The notes beneath the pieces were generated by a model. That model had not been told where the DNA came from. It was given only the letters and a program-made list of their open reading frames with translations, and did no database searches. The position numbers and the translations under genes were made by a program. Below are positions 1 to 5,644 of a stretch of DNA of 5,644 nucleotides, piece by piece (the stretch's first letter is position 1; each line of letters starts with the position of its first letter). The DNA is from Gemmatimonadota bacterium (GTDB lineage Bacteria > Gemmatimonadota > Gemmatimonadetes > Gemmatimonadales > Gemmatimonadaceae). The stretch covers positions 1-5,644 of the forward strand of contig QHUV01000462.1 of the NCBI GenBank assembly GCA_003222065.1, in the 5' to 3' direction.

Positions 1-1642
1 CTCCTGGCATCGATTCGATTTCAGCGTGGCCACGGTGGCGCTTCACTATGCCATACACCTCGGCAAGGCCGAGCCCCGTGCCCGCTTTGCCCTTGGTGGT
101 GAAGAAGGGCTCGAACGCACGCTCACGGACTTCCGCCGACATGCCGATTCCGGTGTCGCGGACCTCGACGCTGACCTCGCCGCCGGTCGAATACGTCCGG
201 ATTGCCAGCGTTCCGCCGCCGGCCATCGCATCGAGCGCGTTCTGAACGAGATTGAGCAGCGCCTCACGCAATTCGCCGGCGATGCCGCGGACCATAACGC
301 CGCTCCCGAGGTCCCGCTCGAACTTCACCACGCCCCCCTTGGCACGTTCTGCCCAAAGCGGGCGCGTCATGGCGACGACTTCATCGCACACTTGCGAGAG
401 ATCGACCAATTCCTCGCTCTCACCCTGCAGCGGCTCCTGACGGATGAACCGGCCGACGCGGGCCGCGGTGGCGGCGCCCGTCTCCGCCGCTTTCGCGATT
501 CGGTCAGCGTAATCGCGCACCTTGTCAGGGTTGTTGGCGCTGGCCTGCAGTAGATAGGCAGCAGCCATGATCGGATTCAGTGCGTTATTGACGTCGTGCA
601 TGACGCCGGCGGCCAGCTGGCCGACGGCGGCCAACCGGCGCTCACGCGCGCGGGCTTCCTGCAATGCAAGCACCTCAGCGGTGCGCTCCTCGACCATCTT
701 CTCCAACCGCTCGGCTTCCGTCGATACTCGGTCGTAGAGCTCGGCCGTACGTCGCGCTTCTTCCTCGAGCTGTCGAGCGAGTTGCGTCTTGACGGTGACG
801 TCACGCTCGACCGTCACGGCTCCGCGAATCTTGCCATGCTCGTCGTAAAGCGGATTCGAGTTCACCTCGATGATCACCTGCCGCCCGTCGGGACCGCGCT
901 TTACCGCGAGCGTCTCACCACGCACGCGCTCGCCGCGCAATGCCCGTGCTGTCGGATGCTCGTGCATGAACAAGCTCGTCCCATCGATCGTGCGCGGGCG
1001 GTCGAGCTGCCAGAGCTCACGCAAGGTCGAGGGTTGTCCTGTCGGATGATCGTGCAGCGCTTGTGCATTCGACCGTACAGTGCGTCCCTCTGTGTCGACG
1101 ACGCGCACGGAGTCGGGAATGACGTCGAAGATCGACTCGAGTTGCGCGACGCTGCGCGCCAGGTCTTCACGTAAGTCCTCGCGCTCGGTGACGTCGATGC
1201 CGGCGAAGAGCAGTCCACCCGATCGCGTCGTCGCGCCGCGCCTCGGTCGTTCGGCGAGAGGTGTGAACGTCACCTCGATGAGGCGCCGGCCCACTCGGGT
1301 TTGGAACGGAACCCGCGCCGCGACAACGGGGACGCCGTCGAGCGCACTATCGATCTGGTCTGTGAGGTCGGCGAGCGCGTTCGGGAAGGCGTCGTAGATC
1401 GCGCGTCGGGCGGAGCTTGCCGCGTCGAGACCTGTCAGCTCCCGATAACGCGTGTTCGCGCTCACGAGCTTCAAGTCGGGGTCGAATGTGGCGAAGGCAA
1501 GCGGCACCGCCTCGAAAAGAAGATCCAGACGTGCGATCTCGGGCGGTACGCCTTGATCGCCGAACTCGAGATCGGCGCGGGAGGGAGTGTGAGGCGACAC
1601 GATGAGGGTCTGAGGCTGCTGGAAGAACTCGGTGCGCCGCAC
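1..1642 (-). CDS. PAS-PAS sensor histidine kinase, soluble, C-terminus cut by window edge
   Basis: This is a two-component sensor kinase that would autophosphorylate on histidine. The frame stays open to the left edge, giving 547 visible residues if the start is GTG at 1642. PAS domain 1 spans about 36-157 and PAS domain 2 about 169-283, the latter with a typical DRPRTIDG...EHPTARALRGERV stretch. A charged coiled coil follows at about 285-338. The HisKA H-box is AAGVMHDVNNALNPI with phospho-acceptor His349. The ATPase domain shows the N-box NLVQNALDAM (Asn468), G1 DTGIGM (496-501), F-box FEPFFTTK (510-517) and G2 GTGLGL (521-526). Only the last strand, or any appended receiver domain, is missing. 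No signal peptide or membrane helix is seen, so it is probably cytoplasmic. No in-frame ATG precedes PAS1; GTG at 1642 or 1600 are the choices and neither has a clear Shine-Dalgarno, so the start is uncertain. The stimulus and response regulator are unknown. Confidence 0.93.
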   Translation of the reverse strand, partial: MRRTEFFQQPQTLIVSPHTPSRADLEFGDQGVPPEIARLDLLFEAVPLAFATFDPDLKLVSANTRYRELTGLDAASSARRAIYDAFPNALADLTDQIDSALDGVPVVAARVPFQTRVGRRLIEVTFTPLAERPRRGATTRSGGLLFAGIDVTEREDLREDLARSVAQLESIFDVIPDSVRVVDTEGRTVRSNAQALHDHPTGQPSTLRELWQLDRPRTIDGTSLFMHEHPTARALRGERVRGETLAVKRGPDGRQVIIEVNSNPLYDEHGKIRGAVTVERDVTVKTQLARQLEEEARRTAELYDRVSTEAERLEKMVEERTAEVLALQEARARERRLAAVGQLAAGVMHDVNNALNPIMAAAYLLQASANNPDKVRDYADRIAKAAETGAATAARVGRFIRQEPLQGESEELVDLSQVCDEVVAMTRPLWAERAKGGVVKFERDLGSGVMVRGIAGELREALLNLVQNALDAMAGGGTLAIRTYSTGGEVSVEVRDTGIGMSAEVRERAFEPFFTTKGKAGTGLGLAEVYGIVKRHRGHAEIESMPG

Positions 1643-1854
1643 GGCGGCATAGCACGATGGAGTGCTGCCCGGCGCCAGTCAATGACGCGAGCCGCGCAAG
1701 ATTTCCCGTAGATCCGGGTTGCCAGCCGCGGCATGCATCGCTCCCACGAGAGCGAGCAGCCTTTTAGTCTCAAAGCTCGCTGCTCGTTGCTGCCCTCTCG
1801 AAACTGGGCTCGCCGGCCGCGATGTCAAGCGCGCCACATCGAACGCCCAAAGCG
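1643..1854. other. Intergenic region between ndh and the histidine kinase
   Basis: This is the only real gap in the window, 212 bases. In the kinase frame the sequence stays open through this gap down to a TGA at 1681-1679, but the residues resemble no family I know and third-position G/C bias is weaker than in the flanking genes, so I do not call a gene. A perfect TTGACA hexamer reads on the minus strand at 1828-1823, but no acceptable -10 box lies 16 to 18 bases downstream. An inverted repeat sits at 1751-1788. The gap is long enough for the kinase to have its own promoter. Confidence 0.6.
1751..1788. repeat. Inverted repeat / potential stem-loop, doubtful terminator
   Basis: CGAGCAGC (1753-1760) pairs with GCTGCTCG (1779-1786), extendable by one G-T wobble and one A-T pair, around an 18-base loop that contains a smaller CTTT/AAAG pairing. 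It lies about 67 bases past the ndh stop, a plausible place for a transcript end. No T-run follows the stem on the minus strand, so it does not match a standard intrinsic terminator. Confidence 0.35.
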
Positions 1855-3105
1855 TCAGCTCCTTCTCGTGATCAGCCGTGCGCCTAAGCCGTACCTGAAA
1901 AACGCGTAGCCCCACTCGATCAGTACGCTGAGACGATTGCGGAAGCCGGCGAGATACAGGATGTGGAGGAAGAGCCAGAACCACCATGCGGGGTGGCCGG
2001 CGACGTGTAGCCCGTGACCGAAGTCGGCGATCGCCTTGTACCGACCGATCGTCGCCAGTTCGCCTTTGTTATGATAGCGAAATGGCTTGGGCGTTTCGCC
2101 GTGAATGACGCGCAGGATGTTGCGCGCCGACGCGCGTCCGCTCTGAATCGCACCCTGCGCGACACCCGGAACCACTTTGCCATCGGTCGTCATCACGGCC
2201 AGATCGCCGACGACGAAGATCTCCGGATGGGCCGGGACACTGAGGTCGGGCTGTACGACGACGCGCCCCGCGCGGTCGAGCGGAACGGTGGGACCGAGCA
2301 GCCGCCCGAGCGGCGATGCCGCATTGCCGGCGGCCCACAACACGGTGCGCGCAACGATGCGCTCGTCGCCAATGCATACGGCGTTCGGCTCGACCGAGGT
2401 CACCATCGTGCGCGTGCGAACGTCGACACCTAGCTCGCGCAGATCGCGCTCGGCGTGCGCGGCGAGGTCTTCGGCAAACGTCGGGAGAATGCGCGGACCC
2501 CCCTCGAGCAAAATGACGCGAGCTGTCGCCGTATCGATATTGCGAAATTCACCACGCAGTGTATGGCGCGCGATCGTCGGTAGCATGCCCGCCAGCTCGA
2601 CGCCGGTAGCTCCGCCGCCAATGATGACGAACGTTAGGTACGCGTTGCGCTCTGACTCGTCGGTCGACTTCTCGGCTTCCTCGAACGCGGAGAGGAATCT
2701 CCGGCGAATCTCGAGCGCATCCTCGATGCTCTTGAGACCAGGAGCAATCGCTTCCCACTCGGCGTGACCGAAGTACGAGTGCCGCGCGCCCGCGGCGAGG
2801 ATCAGATAGTCGTAAGGCAGCTCGCGTCCGCTGTCGAGTACGGCGACGCGCCGCTCCGGATCGATTCGCTCGACCTCTGCCATCAGGACCTCGGTGTTTT
2901 TCTGCTTACGAAGCAGCCACCGAAGCGGCGCGGCGATGTCCGAAGGAGCGAGCGTGGCCGTCGCGACCTGATAGAGCAGCGGCTGAAACGTGTGATGATT
3001 GGAGCGATCGACGAGCGTGACTTCGGTGAGCGTGTCACGAAACTGCCGCGCGGCGTAGAGGCCGCCGAAGCCACCACCGATGATGAGTACCCGCGGGAAT
3101 TTCAT
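1855..3105 (-). CDS. ndh: Type II NADH:quinone oxidoreductase (NDH-2), FAD-dependent
   Basis: The predicted 416-residue flavoprotein would oxidise NADH and reduce membrane quinone without pumping protons. The FAD dinucleotide fold starts at residue 8 with GGGFGG (10-15) and ends its second strand at Asp33, followed by HHTFQPLLYQVA, a segment typical of NDH-2. The NAD(H) fold carries GGGATG (163-168) and an acidic Glu201, which favours NADH over NADPH. The second FAD contact is FVVGD (297-301), followed by the quinone-site-like AQGAIQ (316-321). The C-terminal part is rich in aromatic and hydrophobic residues (about 374-404), as expected for the peripheral membrane anchor. Length is normal for the family. 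The ATG is supported by GGAAG six bases upstream. It lies 13 bases after the permease stop, so co-transcription is likely. A sulfide:quinone oxidoreductase is less likely because the redox cysteines of that family are not seen. Confidence 0.88.
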   Translation of the reverse strand: MKFPRVLIIGGGFGGLYAARQFRDTLTEVTLVDRSNHHTFQPLLYQVATATLAPSDIAAPLRWLLRKQKNTEVLMAEVERIDPERRVAVLDSGRELPYDYLILAAGARHSYFGHAEWEAIAPGLKSIEDALEIRRRFLSAFEEAEKSTDESERNAYLTFVIIGGGATGVELAGMLPTIARHTLRGEFRNIDTATARVILLEGGPRILPTFAEDLAAHAERDLRELGVDVRTRTMVTSVEPNAVCIGDERIVARTVLWAAGNAASPLGRLLGPTVPLDRAGRVVVQPDLSVPAHPEIFVVGDLAVMTTDGKVVPGVAQGAIQSGRASARNILRVIHGETPKPFRYHNKGELATIGRYKAIADFGHGLHVAGHPAWWFWLFLHILYLAGFRNRLSVLIEWGYAFFRYGLGARLITRRS

Positions 3106-3111
3106 GGCGAG

Positions 3112-3116
3112 CTTCC
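3112..3116 (-). promoter_or_regulatory. Ribosome-binding site of ndh
   Basis: GGAAG reads on the minus strand, six bases before the ATG at 3105-3103. It falls inside the 13-base gap after the permease TGA (3121-3119), so terminating ribosomes from the permease are close enough to reinitiate here. Confidence 0.7.
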
Positions 3117-3118
3117 GA

Positions 3119-4591
3119 TCAAATGCGCTCCACGCGTCCTTCGGCGAGCCGCGCGCCTAACGTGATCGCGAGGACAAGAGCAATGAGGAGCACCGAGTAG
3201 GCAGCGGCGGTCCCGAAGGACAGCGATCGAAGTTGCGCGAGAATCTCGATCGAGATCGGGCGATTGGCATGGGTGTAGAGCACGACACTGGCGACGAACT
3301 CGCCAACGGCCGCGATCGCGGCGAGCATCGTACCAGCGACCAGTCCTGGCCGCGCCGCCGGCAATACGACGCGCCGCAACGCGAGTAGCCAGCTCGCGCC
3401 GAGCCCGCGCGCGGCAGTCGCCGGAATCGCCCAAGGCAGCACGACGAGCAGCTGAAGCAAACGCCTTCCCGGTGCTCGTGTCAGAACGATGAGATAGGCG
3501 GCAATGAAGCATACGAGTACGTTCGCCGCGGTCGCCAGCACCGACATGCCAACGCTATTGGTGATCGGACGCCAGAGCTCGGGGTCGCTGACGAGTCTCC
3601 GGAAGTTGTCCAGCGTGTACTCCGGCGGAACGATCTGGGTCGTCCACGCGCCGTCACGTGCAAACGAAACGAGGACCACCATCGCATGCGGTAGAACGAG
3701 GAACGTCACGACCACGAGCGCGGCGATGGGCGCGATCGCACGCGCCGCTGGTGAACGAACGGCGACGCGCGTCGCTTTGCCCTTTCCCGCGAGTGCATAT
3801 CGGCGCCGGCGCTCAAGCCCTCTGAGCGCGATGAGCGCCCCGACCGCCGCGAGCGCGAGCACCGTGGTCTCGACATAAGCGAGGCCCATCGAGCCATTGA
3901 GCTTCGAGACGAGAATCTGCGTCGCGAGCACACGTTGTCCGCCGCCGAATATGTAGGGTGCGCTGAACGAGCCGAGGGAGCTCATGAAGACGAGCAGCAT
4001 CGCACCGGCAATGGAAGGCATGAGGAGCGGGAGAGTGATGCGCGCGAGCGTGCGCGCGCGCGTCGCGCCCAAACCTGCCGCGGCTTCATCGAGAGTGCCG
4101 TCGTAGCGCTCGAGTCCAGCGGCGACAAATAGGAATACGTACACGTACATCGTATATGCATGTACGAAGATGATCGCCGAAAGTCCGGTGAGCGACCAGG
4201 GTGCGTGCTCGAGACCGAGTGCGCGTTGAACGGTTCGGGTGACGACGCCGCTCTCCCCATAGAGAAAGAGAAAGGCAATCACGCCGACGAGCGGCGGCAG
4301 GGCTGCAGGTAGTGTCGCGACCGCGCTCAACGCCCGTCGGCCGCGAAAGTCGAAGCGGCCGAGGAGAAACGCGAGCGGCAACCCGATAATGAGGGCGGCG
4401 ATGACGGATCCGATCGAGATGACGAGCGTGCTCCAGAGCGCTTCACGATCCGCTGGACTCGCGGCGAAGGAACGCCAGTCGTCGAGGCCGTGGGCAAAGC
4501 TTCCCGCGATCACCGAAACGTTAGGCAAAACGACGCTCCAGATGAGGAGCGCGAGTATGATCGCCGTGGCGAGGACGAACCGGCGCCTCAT
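3119..4591 (-). CDS. Fused ABC-transporter permease, FbpB-like, with an apparent internal deletion
   Basis: This 490-residue inner-membrane protein carries two type-I ABC permease halves in one chain, as in FbpB/ThiP-type importers of ferric iron or thiamine. The first half (about 1-260) is complete. It has an N-terminal helix (about 5-25), helices near 55-80, 88-112, 136-160, 190-212 and 238-256, and a full EAA loop DEAAAGLGAT at 168-177 ending in LP at 187-188. A basic linker (256-280) joins the second half, with helices near 286-310, 344-370, a short 378-392, 415-439 and 461-482. There the LPWAIPATA segment runs straight into ARGLGAS...RRVVLP, so the helix before the second EAA loop is absent and the conserved Glu is Thr392. 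Relatives are usually about 540-570 residues. The start shares ATGA with the ATPase stop and has no clear ribosome-binding site, implying coupled translation. Substrate cannot be fixed from sequence alone. Confidence 0.87.
   Translation of the reverse strand: MRRRFVLATAIILALLIWSVVLPNVSVIAGSFAHGLDDWRSFAASPADREALWSTLVISIGSVIAALIIGLPLAFLLGRFDFRGRRALSAVATLPAALPPLVGVIAFLFLYGESGVVTRTVQRALGLEHAPWSLTGLSAIIFVHAYTMYVYVFLFVAAGLERYDGTLDEAAAGLGATRARTLARITLPLLMPSIAGAMLLVFMSSLGSFSAPYIFGGGQRVLATQILVSKLNGSMGLAYVETTVLALAAVGALIALRGLERRRRYALAGKGKATRVAVRSPAARAIAPIAALVVVTFLVLPHAMVVLVSFARDGAWTTQIVPPEYTLDNFRRLVSDPELWRPITNSVGMSVLATAANVLVCFIAAYLIVLTRAPGRRLLQLLVVLPWAIPATAARGLGASWLLALRRVVLPAARPGLVAGTMLAAIAAVGEFVASVVLYTHANRPISIEILAQLRSLSFGTAAAYSVLLIALVLAITLGARLAEGRVERI
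3404..3424 (-). other. Inferred in-frame deletion junction in the permease
   Basis: Residues 390-396 (PATAARG) join the end of the third helix of the second half to the middle of the EAA motif. In the first half, LP at 94-95 and the EAA glycine (Gly173) are 78 residues apart; the matching pair in the second half (Pro386 and Gly396) is 10 apart. About 68 residues, or 204 bases, are therefore missing relative to the first half. Downstream alignment resumes exactly, with the glycine-to-LP-proline spacing being 15 in both halves. The junction is a run of GC and CG dinucleotides that could serve as microhomology. Confidence 0.7.
4588..4591 (-). promoter_or_regulatory. ATGA stop-start overlap coupling ATPase and permease
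   Basis: The minus-strand tetranucleotide ATGA holds the permease start ATG (4591-4589) and the ATPase stop TGA (4590-4588). With no evident ribosome-binding site upstream, permease translation probably depends on ribosomes finishing the ATPase, which keeps the two subunits in step. Confidence 0.85.
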
Positions 4592-5644
4592 CGAAAGAGC
4601 AGCGCGACCGGCTTGGGCAGGAGCTTCACGCCGACCTCACCGCGCTCGGCAAAGCTTCCATCCTCGCTCATGATCTCGAATGTGTAGAAGCGATCGACGC
4701 CGGGCGCAAACTCCACCGCCACGCGGTACACGCAGTGCGACCCTGCATAACGACGAGCGTCGACCTGGCCACGCCAGGTGTCGGGCGCGCCGGCGGGACA
4801 CAGCGCCAGCATCTCGGGCCGGATGACGGCCATGAGCGGTGCATCGGGCGCGGGATTCTCCGGCGCCGACGCGATCGGCGCCTCCTGACTCACGCCGGCG
4901 AGGGTAATGCGCGCGCGGCTTCCATCCCGTCGCGCACCGACGAGCGTCGCCCGGCCGATGAATTCGGCGACGCGAAAGTTGTTCGGCGTTCGATACAGCT
5001 CGCCAGGCGTGCCGATCTGTAGGAGCTTTCCTTCGTGCATCACCGCCATACGATCGGCGATCGCAAACGCGTCTTCCTGATCGTGCGTGACGAAGATCGC
5101 GATCGAGTTGAGCTCGTGCAGCTTGAGCCGTAGCCACTCTCGCGTCTCCTGACGGCGTGCGGGGTCGAGGTTCGATAACGGCTCATCGAGCAGCAGCACC
5201 GGTGGATCAATGATGATGGCGCGCGCCAGTGCGACGCGCTGCTGCTCGCCGCCGGAGAGTGATTGCACTGCCCGTGCGCCGACGTCGGCAAGGCCGACTC
5301 GCCGGAGTGCCTGAGCGGCGCGGTCCAACCGATCGCGCTTGGCGACGCCGCGGGCCTCGAGGCCGAATGCAACATTTTCCGCGACGCTCATGTGCGGGAA
5401 GAGCGCGTAGTGCTGAAACACCATACCGAAGCCGCGACCTTGCGGGGGCTCGGCGGTGATGTCGCGGGATGTGCCCGGGTCACTCTTGAGCACGATCCGA
5501 CCACGGTCGGGACGCTCGTACCCAGCGATCATGCGCAAGGTTGTCGTCTTACCCGACCCAGACGCGCCCACGAGCGCGAGCACCTCGCCCGCGCCGACCG
5601 TGAAGGAGACGTCGTCGACCGCCGGCCGCTCGGCGTCGGCGAAG
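4588..5644 (-). CDS. ABC-transporter ATP-binding protein, FbpC/PotA/CysA type, N-terminus cut by window edge
   Basis: This cytoplasmic ATPase subunit would drive the adjacent permease. Counting from the first visible codon (352 residues), it has Walker A GASGSGKT (27-34), Q-loop MVFQHYALFP (Gln78), signature LSGGEQQ (130-136), Walker B VLLLDEP (150-156), a D-loop SNLD (158-161) and H-loop His188 in FVTHDQ. All catalytic residues are intact. The C-terminal third (from about 226) is a TOBE-type regulatory domain, opening with EFIGRATLVGA and containing the usual IRPEML (275-280), as in importers of iron(III), polyamines, sulfate or sugars. An internal GTG at 5583 falls after the first strand of the fold; coding clearly continues upstream (ADAERPAVDDVSFTVGAGE), so the true start, roughly 10 residues further, is beyond 5644. 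The permease type points to ferric-ion-like uptake, but this is inference. A binding-protein gene may lie upstream. Confidence 0.95.
   Translation of the reverse strand, partial: FADAERPAVDDVSFTVGAGEVLALVGASGSGKTTTLRMIAGYERPDRGRIVLKSDPGTSRDITAEPPQGRGFGMVFQHYALFPHMSVAENVAFGLEARGVAKRDRLDRAAQALRRVGLADVGARAVQSLSGGEQQRVALARAIIIDPPVLLLDEPLSNLDPARRQETREWLRLKLHELNSIAIFVTHDQEDAFAIADRMAVMHEGKLLQIGTPGELYRTPNNFRVAEFIGRATLVGARRDGSRARITLAGVSQEAPIASAPENPAPDAPLMAVIRPEMLALCPAGAPDTWRGQVDARRYAGSHCVYRVAVEFAPGVDRFYTFEIMSEDGSFAERGEVGVKLLPKPVALLFR

Noticed and set aside
26..1711. Long plus-strand open frames at 26-553, 596-1174 and 1301-1711
   Set aside because: They are antisense to the histidine kinase, whose domains and motifs are unmistakable. 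Open antisense frames are common opposite G/C-rich third positions, and their translations resemble no family.
1823..1828. Perfect TTGACA on the minus strand as a -35 box for the kinase
   Set aside because: No TATAAT-like hexamer lies at proper spacing; the bases there are AGTTTC. A single hexamer is not enough.
1679..1987. A 102-codon minus-strand frame overlapping the ndh C-terminus and covering the gap
   Set aside because: It overlaps ndh in another frame, has no recognisable domain, and its gap portion lacks the strong third-position G/C bias of the real genes.
4039..4068. Alternating GC/CG tract, possible Z-DNA or slippage site
   Set aside because: It encodes the Arg/Ala-rich part of the first EAA loop in frame, and codon choice at high GC explains it.
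4144..4166. CGTACAT / ATGTACG inverted repeat with an AT-rich loop
   Set aside because: It lies within the permease coding for an aromatic membrane helix (YTMYVY); the Tyr, Val and Met codons produce the symmetry by chance.
5581..5583. GTG as the start of the ABC ATPase
   Set aside because: The frame continues upstream with a normal first strand and VDDVSFTVGAGE, which is conserved in this family, so the gene is cut by the window edge.

Overview
The window is a GC-rich (roughly 60 to 65 % by eye), densely coded bacterial segment in which every convincing gene lies on the minus strand. The text is therefore best read from position 5644 down to 1. G/C-rich third codon positions, GTG starts and the protein types suit a soil or environmental bacterium such as a Gemmatimonadota or a similar high-GC lineage. 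That placement is only a guess, because no marker gene or rRNA is present.

Reading along the minus strand, three genes form one tight operon. First is the 3'-most 352 codons of an ABC-transporter ATPase of the FbpC/PotA/CysA type (5644-4588; its N-terminus lies off the window). It overlaps by ATGA with a fused, two-half permease of the iron(III)-type FbpB family (4591-3119). Thirteen bases later, behind a GGAAG ribosome-binding site, comes a type II NADH:quinone oxidoreductase, ndh (3105-1855). After a 212-base intergenic stretch holding one modest inverted repeat, a soluble PAS-PAS-HisKA-HATPase sensor histidine kinase starts near 1642 and runs off the left edge, lacking only its extreme C-terminus in this window.

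Together the ATPase and permease would make an importer for a ferric-ion-like, thiamine-like or polyamine-like substrate. The periplasmic binding protein is not seen and may lie upstream of 5644. The ndh product would feed NADH electrons into the quinone pool, and its position suggests co-transcription with the importer. The histidine kinase has no receiver partner in view.

The most notable observation is inside the permease. Its second half appears to have lost about 65 to 75 residues in frame, joining the third helix of that half directly to the EAA cytoplasmic loop. The first half of the same protein keeps the normal spacing. If real, this should disrupt the topology and possibly inactivate the transporter. 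If not, it is an assembly artefact. I see no CRISPR array, mobile element, tRNA, rRNA or clearly new system.
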